A stretch of 64,000 bases of DNA from Forficula auricularia (GCA_024734495.1 JALMQS010000075.1:7753493-7817492); one strand, 5' to 3'. Positions 32,560 through 41,928 are shown, numbered from the stretch's first letter. Translations and numbers: made by a program. The notes: generated by a model not told the origin, from the sequence alone.

Positions 32560-32861
32560 AACCAAAGAGATGTCTCTAAATATTATTATGTTTTGAAGTG
32601 ATCCATTGTTCAATCCGCCACTGCTAGCGTGGTTTGTCAGAGTCTGATGAAAGTTGGATAATAAGTTTGACAATGGCTTGTCTGATTGCAATAACTTGGC
32701 CAGGTGGTCTATCCGAATTGGACGTCTGATAAGAGAGTTTGATGATGGATTGGATTTAATGGCAATGGCAGAATGTCGCGGAGAAAAGACAAACAGTCGA
32801 GAGAGCTGTTGGTGGTTTTCGAGCGATTGCGTAATCGCGTGGCCCTTGGCCCGTATCACTC
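32560..32861. promoter_or_regulatory. GC-richer island upstream of a candidate first exon
   Basis: A non-repetitive stretch with GCAATGGCAGAATGTCGCGG, the palindromic CGATTGCGTAATCG and TGGCCCTTGGCCCG. It precedes the ATG at 32862 and could be 5' UTR or promoter. No TATA box or strong initiator was clear. Confidence 0.3.
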
Positions 32862-32999
32862 ATGAGGATGCCAATGCGATCGATCCTGATCCTGCTGCTG
32901 CTGCTGTTACTGCTTACCAGCCAGCCATCCACTAATTGCATCACAATTAGACCGAGTTGCATAAAGCAGATCGAGCGGAGAACATTGCGATGCATTCGG
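32862..32999 (+). CDS. Candidate first coding exon with signal peptide (46 codons), not recognised
   Basis: From ATG 32862 the frame begins MRMPMRSILILLLLLLLLTS, a basic start and leucine-rich hydrophobic core typical of a signal peptide. It continues with cysteine-bearing NCITIRPSCIKQIERRTL and RCIR. A donor CATTCGG|GTAAAC (GT at 33000-33001) ends the exon after exactly 46 codons (phase 0). The frame also stays open past the donor to 33251, but that part looks less natural. The Leu run comes from a short (CTG)n stretch and could mislead. No upstream or downstream exon can be paired with it. Confidence 0.35.
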
Positions 33000-33569
33000 G
33001 TAAACACGAGATCAGGCAAGCATGCATGTAGCCATCCAACCCTTCCACCCACCCTTCGGGGGTTGCGAAATGCACTTGTTCTATTGGAACAACACACCGG
33101 AACCAACGGATCAAGATATACCACAAGAAGAGCCCCCACAGGCATTCGACGTGATCCTAACTTTCGAGCTCTTCTTATTCAGAGGATTTGCACAAAAATT
33201 ATAGTTATATGCGAAAAACCTGTTGGTGTTAATTTTAGACCCACCACCTAACTTTGCCTACCCATCTATATTTTTACATACTTTTATTCAACTTGGATTC
33301 TCTATACTTGAATGTTAACTCAGTTCCAAATTTTAAGATTTTTCAGTCATATTTAGCAGACTGATTTCCTTTGAAATTTCTATACTTTATCCTCCCTTTC
33401 TCTAAATGGAAAATGATAAAAAAGAAGGGTGTTATGATAATTTTTTTTTGATTTTAATAGACATGTGTATTGTATTTGTTTAAAGAATTATACTTATTTT
33501 GAAAAGTATATTTTATATTAGTATAAAAATCATGATTAAACATAAATAAAAAAAGATTATTATTTCCAA
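33000..33569. other. End of island grading into AT-rich sequence
   Basis: 33000-33190 remains GC-richer; from 33250 on it is AT-rich. No gene was found. Confidence 0.3.
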
Positions 33570-33690
33570 TAAAGGAGTATTTATTGGAATATTTTTCTTT
33601 TCTAATTAATTTTAAAACCGACATTGCAGAGGTTCTTTCCTCCTTGAGGGTTCAAAAGAGTAAATAAAGGAAACATAAATTATGCATATT
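33570..33690 (-). repeat. Family B remnant with decayed hammerhead
   Basis: AATAAAGGAGTATTTATTGG, AAAACCGACATTGCAGAGG and CTTTCCTCCTTGAGGGTTC follow the order of 6540-6610 (TTATTGGAATCC, AAACTGACGTTTCGGAGG, TCCTCCTTCTTCAAGGGTTTC). The GTTTC and TCTTCAG words are destroyed, so no ribozyme is possible. Confidence 0.5.
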
Positions 33691-33754
33691 TCTGGACTGA
33701 CTTTCATCCAATCGATTCGATTTTCATAGAAAATTATATTTTAATTTAAATTGA

Positions 33755-33785
33755 AAGTTTTTGCCGAGAGTAGCAGAATTTTTAT
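33755..33785 (+). repeat. Family A terminus next to the double-hammerhead palindrome
   Basis: AAATTGAAAGTTTTTGCCGA then GAGTAGCAGAATTT is the conserved family A end (complement: TCTGCTACTCTCGGC...CTTTTCAATT). It directly precedes the palindrome. Confidence 0.6.
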
Positions 33786-33848
33786 ATATTGAAGGAGACA
33801 ATAAAGAGTGTGTCTTCTGCTGGAATTATAAATTTTATTTATTTATAA

Positions 33849-33893
33849 CGAGACTATAGTTTCGAGGGCTTTGCCCTCTTCATCAGTCTATTA
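33849..33893 (-). ncRNA. Hammerhead ribozyme, family A, intact (minus)
   Basis: Minus strand: AGA, core CTGATGA (complement of 33880-33886), extra A, stem II GAGGGC-AAA-GCCCTC, GAAAC, TATA, GTC (complement of 33852-33854), TC. All core bases and both stem II strands are perfect. Stem I starts GA/TC and continues, after a small internal loop, with TAA/TTA. Confidence 0.85.
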
Positions 33894-33956
33894 CAATGTA
33901 TTCACAGGAATTAATTTATGAATCAATATAAATTAATTCCTGTGAATACATTGTAA

Positions 33957-34001
33957 TAGACTGATGAAGAGGGCAAAGCCCTCGAAACTATAGTCTCGTT
34001 A
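33957..34001 (+). ncRNA. Hammerhead ribozyme, family A, intact (plus)
   Basis: Identical to the minus copy. Core CTGATGA 33961-33967, extra A 33968, stem II 33969-33974/33978-33983, GAAAC 33984-33988, TATA 33989-33992, GTC 33993-33995, then TCGTTA. It is a type I fold with a 2-bp stem III. A long palindromic transcript could instead pair arm with arm and hide both ribozymes. Confidence 0.85.
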
Positions 34002-34062
34002 TAAATAAACAAAATTTATAATTCCAGCAGAAGACACACTCTTTTATTGTCTCCTTCAATAT

Positions 34063-34480
34063 TTTAATTTATTTCAAGAATTAAGTCTATTTGAATAATA
34101 TATTTATATATAGTAGGAAAAACATTATTTGTTAACATATCTGAAAAAAGTTACTTGTTTCATGCTCTCTCAATAATGAAAATGATACAAAGGGTGCATT
34201 TACCATTACGAAAATTGATTCATATTTATTTATTTTAACAACAAATATATCTATTGTAATAATATATTTTATATAGAGTCGAAATTATATTTTTTCGTTA
34301 AGAAATCTAGAAAAAATGTACTTTTTACGCACTCTCAAAAAAATCAAAATTTTACAAATGCGGATGAAAAATTCTTCAATTTTGATAGGAAATGTATATT
34401 TATTTTCTGGAGAAATGAACTTAGGTATTTTTAATAGTATATTTTATATAGATTAAGAAAAACTGGGGCGCCCACCCCCG
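34063..34480. other. AT-rich sequence
   Basis: No gene or repeat recognised. Confidence 0.4.
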
Positions 34481-34770
34481 AGAGTCTCTTGCTAGCCAAG
34501 GAGTTCCCCTCTGAACCCCCCACCTCCGATCTACCTTCCCCACATCTATCCTCGTCCCAGGACCCTCCCCCCATTTTGAGTAGTTGATTTTTGCATTTCA
34601 AGTTCTCTAGGAACCCACAGATTATATATACAAATTTAGGTTATGTTTACCCCAGAGGCCTAGAATTTTCATCTTTTGACCCACCCCCCCCCCCCCCCAC
34701 CCCTCCCCATTATTGATGGTTAGTTTTTGGCGTCGAGAAATAAATGTAGTCATAGTAAAAAATCTTCTAT
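34481..34770. repeat. C-rich repeat remnants with a poly(C) tract
   Basis: The motif GGCCTAGAATTTTCATCTTT TGACCC is shared with repeat R1 at 4855-4870 and 4977-5000. A C-rich run lies at about 34681-34710. It is probably a fragment of R1-type DNA. Confidence 0.4.
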
Positions 34771-35394
34771 ACATGTTAGACACAAATTGGAGAATAAAAG
34801 TCCTTTCGTTTGGGCTACTATAGTGAACAGTGGACACAAATCATGCAGACAGACAGTCGGCAGAAATCCTAATATTTTATATATAGAGATATTTCTCCTG
34901 ATTGGATAAGGCGTTAGCGAAAGGGTATTCCCATGAAATGTCAAGAAAATAAATATCAAGAATTTTTGACAAGAAATAAATACGTCGTCAAGAAATGGAC
35001 AAGACAAAAAAATGATCATCAAAAGACAAGAGTTTTTGTCTTGATGAAACACTAAATTTGTTCAAGATATTCATTCTTATGAAATAATATTTTTACCACC
35101 CCATATAAATTACATTATTCAAAAGACGTATAATTCTATAGCAAATATATAATTTTTTTTAGAACACGAAAAATATGATTTCAATAGTTTTGAAGATAAT
35201 TAATTTTCTATCGCTTTTATGATAATTAAGAAATAAATCATTTATAAGTATACCTTTTCTTTGCCATTCAAAAATAAGCCGGCCAAGTTCGAGTCGGGCA
35301 GAATACCAAAGATTTAGTAACTTAATAGTTATTACTCTCAAATCACTTGAGATATGAAAAAATTTTAATCCAAATTTGTCGTTATTAAGAAGGA
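34771..35394. other. AT-rich sequence
   Basis: No gene or repeat recognised. Confidence 0.35.
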
Positions 35395-35850
35395 TAATCA
35401 GTGAATGAGTTGTCTCTCCTTCTGTCAGAGCATTATAACTCGTATCCTAAATAGAATAAAACTTGAAATGTAGAGGTTGTATTTATTTATTTTCCCGAAT
35501 TCAAAAATCATATTAAAATTTTAATCAAATGATTATTTTGGGGGTGGTCTAATTATATATTGGACCAAAAATAAAAAATATATATTTTTATCATAGGGTA
35601 TATGAGGTATCTCTGTATAGAATTCATTAGGGAGAATTAGGTTTAATTTTTTAGAAGTTATTTCAACTCGAACGCGTAAGAGAGCCAATTTTCTGTGATT
35701 TTGGTACCTGTCTGTGTTTACAAGCGGCTGAACTTAAAAATTATGAAAAAAATTATATATATTCAGTCATTCCCTCCTTATCAACGAAATACGAATTTGA
35801 TATCTCAATTATTTTAAGAGTTACAAAACCCTTGGTATGCAGATGCTCAC
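35395..35850 (+). repeat. Interspersed repeat R3, copy 1
   Basis: The sequence shares, in order, AACTTGAAAT..., GGTATCTCTGTATAGA, GAGAGCC, GTACCTG, GGCTGAAC, CATTC(C/T)CTCCTTATCAACGA and TTTGATATCT with 45236-45650. A further fragment lies inverted at 53980-54070. No ORF. The class is unknown. Confidence 0.65.
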
Positions 35851-36060
35851 TCACTAACCACATCGCACACTCCATCCATCTCAGTCACTGAAAAACTTCC
35901 ACTAATTTTTAATATTAGTGAATAAATTAAATGTATTTCAAGTTGATTAAATTTAAAAATAAAATTTTAATAGTTTATTATATTTTAATACTATATAATA
36001 TTCATCTAGATTAATTTGTAACAACGCTTAGAGATATTTCTCTAAAAATATTACGCTTTT
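35851..36060. other. AT-rich sequence
   Basis: No feature recognised. Confidence 0.4.
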
Positions 36061-36127
36061 GCCTAGAATCAAACCGACGAACTCTTGAACTATAGTCATT
36101 GGCTCTACCGATTACTCCATTGCGACA
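36061..36127 (-). pseudogene. tRNA-like relic (SINE head or tRNA pseudogene)
   Basis: Minus strand: an A-box-like TGGAGTAATCGGTAGAGCC (36101-36119) and B-box-like GGTTTGATTCT (36065-36075) at tRNA spacing. The acceptor and anticodon stems do not pair properly, so it is not an active tRNA. Confidence 0.4.
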
Positions 36128-36561
36128 TTAATATTTCTATCTTGATTTCTCTTACTAAAACTAGATATTTTTGATTTGGACTTTGTGTCGAGATAATATT
36201 GTATTCATTTGAACTCGAATGAAAATGAAAAAACACCAATAGATTTTAAATTAAGAAATATTAAATATATATTAATTAACGAGGCAAATTTGAAATATAA
36301 TTGTCAGCGCGGCTCCAATCGATTTTCATTAACCAGGCAAATTTGAAATTCTAATTTCTAATTTGGACTCGAATTTTGAAATGAAAGACTCCAATTCATT
36401 TTGAATTAAGAAACATTAAATATATTGATCATTATTCCTCCCCCCCCCCCCCTCGCCACTCAAAAGTTAAAGAGGCGAAACTTTTAAGAGACGATGTATT
36501 TTCGGTAGTTTACCGGTATACATTTGGAGTGTGGTTTTTTAAGAGGAATAAAATTTTTGGA
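36128..36561. other. AT-rich sequence with C-rich run
   Basis: A poly(C) run at about 36441-36454 and a small repeated motif (GAGGCAAATTTGAAAT / CAGGCAAATTTGAAAT near 36280 and 36335). No gene. Confidence 0.35.
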
Positions 36562-36609
36562 CCGAGACGCTGCCCGCCGGGGCACCAGCCCGGGCGGGCA
36601 GCGTCTCGG
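36562..36609. repeat. Very stable GC-rich hairpin
   Basis: Left arm CCGAGACGCTGCCCGCC (36562-36578) and right arm GGCGGGCAGCGTCTCGG (36593-36609) pair perfectly. After one G/G mismatch, GGGC/GCCC pairs further to a 4-nt ACCA loop: 21 of 22 positions paired in a 48-nt GC-rich palindrome inside AT-rich DNA. It could be a transposon end, a small-RNA precursor or a remnant. Origin unknown. Confidence 0.9.
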
Positions 36610-36677
36610 CAATATTAATAATAAAGCACTGACCGAAAAGTGTACCAAGTTTTTAAAATACTTTCACTTTTTCATTG

Positions 36678-36815
36678 ATTTTTTTTTTTGGCTTTTCGGC
36701 CCTTCTAGCCATCAGCCAATTTACGATATTATTATTAAATTATGTCTTCTATGTAGGGATCAGATTTTTAGTCGGTTGCCTCGAGTCGGATTCGAACCCG
36801 GGTCCACTTGATAAT
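36678..36815 (-). mobile_element. tRNA-derived SINE-like element with poly(A) tail
   Basis: On the minus strand a perfect Pol III B box GGTTCGAATCC (36788-36798) is followed by about 100 nt of non-tRNA body and an A-tract (plus-strand T run 36678-36689). The A-box half is missing or unclear, so the copy is 5'-truncated. The body ends GGGCCGAAAAGCC before the A tract. Confidence 0.55.
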
Positions 36816-37140
36816 TTTTTACTTAATTTGTATAGTAATTAGAATATTATGACGAAACATAGAGTAAACAATTCTTAATAGAAGGATGAAAGCATTTACT
36901 TACTCTATTTCAGGCTAGATGCTTTGGAAAACATCTAATATTCTTCTAAAATGCACAAGAAAGAATCCAACTTGCCATGAGGAAGACTCGTTTTAAACTA
37001 AAATATCTTTTGATAAATTGGTCGACTTTTTTGTATTTATCGAATTCCGGGTAAATGATAATTCCAATATTTGTTTTTGCAAAGAAATATAATAAATAAA
37101 GTGGAAATAGAAATCAGGGGAGGCTAAGACGTGTACCAGA
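36816..37140. other. AT-rich sequence
   Basis: No feature recognised. Confidence 0.4.
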
Positions 37141-37735
37141 TCATCTCTAATTATTCAGATAACACTATAGGGTGTCTAAAAAGTGTCTTATAGGGTGGGT
37201 AACTCATTTTTGGGAAAATTGTAATTTTGTGGTAATTAGGTCTTTTAAAGGCTGTTTAGAATATTTTAACTTATTTTAAAAAATATATAAGTTTTGGGTT
37301 TTTCGAGAATAATATCTATAGCAGTGCGGTCCATGGATTGTCCATGATGCAGTGCATCCTAAAATTTCAAACATTTAGATTTTCATAAATTTATAAGGTC
37401 GACTTCAAAATTTCAGAAGGATCTTTAAATTTTAAATTATTATCTGTTATTTCAACTATTTCTATAAAAAACAGTTTTGAAAAGTATATTGGTTCTCGAA
37501 ATCAAAAAAAAATTGTTGCATAGTTTCCAGGGGCAATTAAAATAAATTATTTTTCATAAAAGTGCGCAGATACAAGGTTTGAAGTCTCTGCCTGGTAGAT
37601 ATATCTTCCAGTTCAAGCATGTCAAAGACAAGTCCAGACAAGTTTTAGTCGAATAAAAATTGTTCTCCCTTAGGAACAATTGAAATAGTAATACGAAAAA
37701 GGAATAAATAAAGATGATTTGGGAATCTTTGGACT

Positions 37736-37779
37736 ACCGATCTTATTTATTGAGAGCTTTCAATAAATAAGATCGGTAA
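37736..37779. repeat. Short perfect hairpin
   Basis: TACCGATCTTATTTATTGA and its reverse complement TCAATAAATAAGATCGGTA are separated by about 5 nt. This may be the fused ends of a fold-back whose centre has been lost. Confidence 0.75.
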
Positions 37780-37905
37780 TAACTAAGAGTGTTATAGATA
37801 AATCATAGCTTGCTTATTTTAAAAATCTAATGTTAAATTTTATAAATAACGAAAATGATGCCTTATTTGATGAAATTTACAAAAAAAAGGCTAAGATTAA
37901 AATAA

Positions 37906-38064
37906 AATTTGAAAGTTTATAATAGGAAAATAAGGACAAGTTTTTATGTGTGACTTTTATTTATCAACCAACGTTTCGTCGACTTTGCCGACTTCTTTGG
38001 GTGATAAATAAAAAAGCGGTACATAAAAACTTGTCCTTATTTTCCTAATATAAACTTTCAAATT
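37906..38064 (-). mobile_element. Small fold-back element with decayed hammerhead
   Basis: The ends AATTTGAAAGTTTATAATAG, GAAAATAAGGACAAG and their inverted copy (to 38064) enclose about 70 bp. On the minus strand a hammerhead-like series is present: stem I ACC, degraded core (CAAAGAA), stem II GTCG/CGAC, GAAAC, GTT, stem I GGT. The core lacks the CTGA part, so the ribozyme is dead. Confidence 0.7.
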
Positions 38065-38440
38065 AATACAAATTATGGACGGAAATCATAACAATAATTA
38101 AAATAAAATTTCAAAAAATGAAAGTTACTTTTATGGAAAGCATCTCCTGTCACCAAGCGCCACTGATCAATAGGTACAGGGTACTAATTAGGTCTCTTAA
38201 AGGCTGTTCAGGATATTTTAACTTATTTTAAAAAATATCTAATTATTTTTGGTTTTTCCTGAATAAGATATATATACAGTAATCGAATTTATAATTTTTT
38301 ATGAAATTTTTAAGTAACAATTCAAAATTTTGAAGCAAATCAGACAAAGGGTTCAAATTTTTATCTTTCCTTTTTGGACCATTTTCAGCAAAATTTAATC
38401 AATTCATAATCTTGATATAAGTTAGGTCTCTTTGAAGTCT

Positions 38441-38782
38441 GGTGGGTAAACAAAAAGCTGTCTTGCGAATTTGAAGCTTTTTGGTAGGTTTTTATTAGTT
38501 CTTTTTTTGTCTCTTTTGGGGAGGGGGTTTGTTAACTCTTCTTTCCATTTAGAGATAGGAAAAGCAAGGGTTGGTTTTGAAATTAGGCTGGAATAAGGAA
38601 ATCTCTGCGTTGCTAAGGTAAATATTTTGTTTATTTTTAAAATATTTTTTCTTTTTTTAGATAATATGGTTAAAAAGGATAGTCAATTCAGGGTTGGGAC
38701 TATGGTAGAAGTATAGGTGTTAAAACCAGTGGTGGTTTTTTTCTTATGAGAATGATTCAGATGGTTATATAGATTATAAGGA
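38441..38782. other. AT-rich sequence
   Basis: No gene or repeat recognised. Confidence 0.35.
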
Positions 38783-39410
38783 TATAGGGAAGAATGGTAT
38801 TAATTTAAATACAGTATGGTTCCTACAAGTTGGTTAATTCAGATATTAATATGTAGGTTTGCATTCATTTGTAGGATCTGGCATTGATTTGTGGAAGTCT
38901 GTCTATTTATTACTAATTGGGATTATAGTATTCTGCCTCCTATGATTAAATCAATTATAAATTTTGTCAAGTCCTAAAGTCCTAGAGTTGTACAAAATTT
39001 TATTTAGTTCTCACAAGCAGAGATTAGCTGAGGTAGAGAGAGGTCATACCATCCTTGTTAAGGTTTTGACCAGGTTTCCTTAACAACTTATGGCAAATGC
39101 CGGGATGGCTAATGCGTCGCTTGCTCCTGGTATCGGGTTTTTTCGCGGAATTTTTAAATTACTTTTTGTCTTTTGATGGAAATCTATGGTCATGTTATTT
39201 GTTAATGAGCATACATTTCTATTTTTTTTTCTTTTTCTTTTTTTTTTTTTTACTTGTTTATTAATTGTTAAATTGTTGTAATTAATTTGTATTGATGTTT
39301 GTTAATGTATTGTAGCTAGATTGTATTGATGTTTGGAGGACCTAGCCACCGAGGACTTGTGCCTCTAAGCAGGTCGAGGAATAAAGATTTATTTATTTAT
39401 TTATTTATAA
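38783..39410 (+). mobile_element. Non-LTR retroelement 3' end, copy 2
   Basis: Nearly identical to 29308-29918 from GAAGAATGGTATTAAT onward. It ends GCAGGTCGAGGAATAAAGAT followed by an (ATTT)n tail at about 39388-39408. The tail and shared 5' breakpoint support a retrotransposed unit, either a SINE-like element or a truncated LINE. Confidence 0.65.
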
Positions 39411-39504
39411 AATTTATAATTATAAAATTTTGTTTTTATACCCTCGTTAAATTTTGAGCTAGAAGGTACACAAAATTTGGTACACACAAACGAACTCTTC
39501 AAGA

Positions 39505-39540
39505 GCCTGATGAAGCCACAATAAATTGGCGAAACGTCGC
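39505..39540 (+). ncRNA. Hammerhead ribozyme motif, family D, solitary
   Basis: Stem I 5' GC, core CTGATGA (39507-39513), extra A, stem II GCCA (39515-39518)/TGGC (39527-39530) with an 8-nt loop, GAAAC (39531-39535), GTC (39536-39538), stem I 3' GC. The core is perfect. Stem III is loopless ACGU as in family B. No mirror copy is nearby. Confidence 0.65.
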
Positions 39541-39939
39541 AATTGATCGAATGTTTTAACACTGTGTTTAATTGTTCCTTTTTTCTTCTGATTTGTCACA
39601 TCTAAAATATTTAATATTCCTTAAAATATAAATTTGTCGATGTTCTCTATACAAAGTTTTATTGAATATCAAAACGCCCTGAATTCGATATTTTTTTTCA
39701 AATCAGTTTAGGCATTTTTTATATATTTCAAAAATAAGAAGCGAAAAAACTCTTTTTTTATGCACGATTATAATATAATACTTCTTCAAATCCCGTATTG
39801 TAAAATTAAAATAGTAAAAGCTATTGTGAATCATGTAACCTGTAGAATAATTTAAAGGAAATAAAAAATTCTTGATTCGATCCTGAAAGTAATTCAATCC
39901 ATTCTGACTGCTTTCACAATTTATTTCTTTTTCTATATA
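39541..39939. other. AT-rich sequence
   Basis: No further feature recognised. The sequence immediately after the hammerhead may be the body of the same element. Confidence 0.35.
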
Positions 39940-40200
39940 TGTTTCAAATGAATTGAGCTAATTCTTTTGTATATGGTTTTTCCCTCCACGGAGTTGTGTG
40001 TTGTTCGGGCTGCTCTGGAGAGAGCCTGGAGGGGACCATTTCAACCAGCCAGCATTTGTCTTCTCACTGCAGATCTGGTTCTTCTCTCTTGGTCTCAAAG
40101 TGACAATCAGCCAATTGAACATTAGAACACGAACAAAATCTGTCACGGAACTTGTTTAAGAACAAACCAATGAAGAATATTGTTGGCCTGAAATGAGATG
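39940..40200. other. GC-richer non-repetitive island
   Basis: Contains CTCTGGAGAGAGCCTGGAGG and a pyrimidine-rich CACTGCAG acceptor-like site near 40070. A 62-codon minus frame overlaps, with no family resemblance. It may be a conserved element. Confidence 0.25.
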
Positions 40201-40539
40201 AGAATCTAACTCAAATGGCTTGATATGTTTTACACTTTTAATTTCAATTTTAAACTATTACTTAGACCAAATGTTTTAGTATAAATGTTAATTAGCGCGA
40301 AACTTATTGTTACTTTAACTGTCTTTTAATAATAAATTTGAAGATGTGTATAACAGTCGGAATTTTGGATTAGATTTGGTTGAAATTATATATCATCCCA
40401 TCTCTTGTCAGACAAGAATTTATCTGTTTTTTTTTTTATAAACTTATACATGCACGAGTATAAAAGTAATATCAGTAGTTATATAATTTTCGCACCAACA
40501 TCAAAATTTTCAGATATTCTTCTACGATCCCGGTAAAGA
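40201..40539. other. AT-rich sequence
   Basis: No feature recognised. Confidence 0.4.
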
Positions 40540-40802
40540 AGATTTGGTAAAAACTACAGGGACAGCGACCCTAGTTCCGCGAGCTCTTACCTCTCCCATT
40601 ATACTACCGGGAGAAGTATGTCCCAACCCTTACTCCATCTATATCAGCTCCTTATTTACATCCCATGTGGAAGGCAACGGGAAACCGCCACATTACAAAT
40701 CCCGAGAATATGCACCATGACGATTTCTCTTCGAGTAACAAGTCGAGTGGAGACGGGTGGTTGCGTCAAACCAGTCTTAGGACTGAATACTCAATGATGA
40801 TG
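40540..40802 (+). mobile_element. Arthropod retroelement-like repeat with GATGAT tail
   Basis: GGTAAAAACTACAGGGACAG, GTGGAAGGCAACGGGAAACC, GTCGAGTGGAGACGGGTGG, CAAACCAGTCTTAGGACTG and the closing ATGATGATGAA have the order and wording of a repeat I have seen in several arthropod genomes, usually with a (GAT)n tail. The class is probably a retroelement 3' end. A degenerate copy lies at 25641-25920. Confidence 0.5.
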
Positions 40803-41159
40803 AAATGTTTTTAATTTCAAACAAAATTACATGGTTAATCTTCTTTAGGCCAAAAATTTCGTTTGGTTAAACGCACTTGGATTAAATTTAGAAAATTTAG
40901 AAAAAAAATTATTGAAAAATAATATTTTTTTTTTGTTTCTTAATAAGATTGAATGATTAATTATTTAAAATACATTTAAGGAAAGATTTCCCTCGTATTA
41001 AAACTTAAACTTAGTCGGCGAGGCGGGTCTCTTGGTACCTCCTCTAACCCCCATCCATATCACGGACCAAACCCTATCCTTCCCCCTAGATCCACCACTG
41101 ATTATCATTCACCCCGCTAATAAAAAATTCTAAATTTAAAAGATAAAAAATTAATTAAA
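40803..41159. other. AT-rich sequence with a C-rich repeat scrap
   Basis: 41015-41100 (GTCGGCGAGGCGGGTCTC ... CCTCTAACCCCCATCC) looks like a worn repeat end. No gene. Confidence 0.3.
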
Positions 41160-41435
41160 AAGTATTTGTTTTGCTGATTGTAGCAGAGTTGTTGATTAAC
41201 ATTTTTAACTGGCTCCCAGCTAAGTAAAGTTCGAAAATTTTCAATATTCATACGATATTGACCCCATGAAAAATATTATTTATAATTAAAAAAGACTGAT
41301 GGTGAAGGCCAAGTCTTCGAAACTATAGTCTCAAACAAATAAATAATATAAGTATATAGAGATATATAATTTCGAATATGTGTGTATGTTTATTTGCATC
41401 AAGCAGAGGACAACCTCTTTGTTTCTCTTTGTGGA
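41160..41435 (+). mobile_element. Family A element, left arm deleted
   Basis: It starts TTTTGCTGATTGTAGCAGAGTTGTTGATT (the conserved terminus) and then jumps to the central block (TGGCTCCCAGCTAAGTAAAG, GATATTGACCCCATG). The right arm is complete: hammerhead, AAACAAATAAATAATATAAG, TTGCATCAAGCAGAGGACAA. The copy therefore has lost the left ribozyme. Confidence 0.75.
41293..41333 (+). ncRNA. Hammerhead motif, family A, mutated core
   Basis: AGA, CTGATGG (41296-41302; final core A replaced by G), T, stem II GAAGGC-CAA-GTCTTC, GAAAC (41319-41323), TATA, GTC (41328-41330), TC. Loss of the invariant A should abolish cleavage. Confidence 0.6.
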
Positions 41436-41471
41436 TAAAAATTAAAACAAAAAATTAAAAAAAAAAAAAAA

Positions 41472-41808
41472 TAAGGTCAGGTGGGGTAACTGGGATCGGG
41501 GGCAACTGGGCCAGGGGTCCTGTAACCCCAGAGCTTTTTAATTTTACCGCATTTTTTTTAGCGCAATTCACTTTTTCATATTGGTGGGAAATTTTCAGTG
41601 TTCCTGAATTAGAGAAATTTCTTTAAGTTTATTTTATACTTAAGTACTTAGTTAAGTTAATTACTTATTTACTTATTTACCAAGTTATGTGCTTACTTCT
41701 TACCTAGTTGCCTTACCCAGTTCCTTGAAAATATTGAGACTTGAGTAAGTACTTAATTAAGGCTTTCTTAAGCATAAGGAACTGGTCCAGTTACCCCACC
41801 TGACCTTA
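41472..41808. mobile_element. MITE with GGTCAGGTGGGGTAACTGG ends
   Basis: The left end TAAGGTCAGGTGGGGTAACT and the right end AGTTACCCCACCTGACCTTA are perfect inverted repeats of about 22 bp. The interior is AT-rich and repeats TTACTTA-type words. No coding capacity. A target duplication could not be resolved: the flanks are A-rich. Confidence 0.8.
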
Positions 41809-41928
41809 AACCCTAAATTATTATTTCCCCCAAACCCTTAGGTATTTAATAAACAATGATAAAAATTAACCCAATTATTATCATTAAAACTTAGGAACGC
41901 GGTGCTAATTTATAGTGAAACATTATAA

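Larger units (their letters stand above)
33786..34062. mobile_element. Family A palindrome (277 bp) with two intact mirror-image hammerheads
   Basis: The arms run from ATATTGAAGGAGACAATAAA to ...TTTATTGTCTCCTTCAATAT and are almost identical. The centre is near 33924 (TTAATTTATGAATCAATATA). Each arm has a perfect hammerhead, one per strand. The near-absence of mismatches suggests a recent or gene-converted structure. The outer arm (GTGTGTCTTCTGCTGGAATT) is also found at 19862-19962. Confidence 0.9.
37141..38440. repeat. Region flanked by direct repeat copies, with inserted fold-backs
   Basis: The block AATTAGGTCTTTTAAAGGCT, GTTTAGAATATTTTAACTTA, TTTTAAAAAATAT (about 37218-37290) recurs as AATTAGGTCTCTTAAAGGCT, GTTCAGGATATTTTAACTTA (about 38188-38260), in the same orientation about 970 bp apart. 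The interval holds two separate inverted repeats. It could be a tandem duplication later hit by insertions. Confidence 0.65.

Noticed and set aside
32648..32680. CTGATGA word in the 32.6-kb island
   Set aside because: No GAAA or pairing partner follows at hammerhead spacing.
36690..36720. Hammerhead-like words (CTGATGGCTAGAAGGGCCGAAAAGCC on the minus strand)
   Set aside because: The core ends in G instead of A, stem II does not pair in register and no cleavage triplet follows. It is the 3' part of a SINE-like body.
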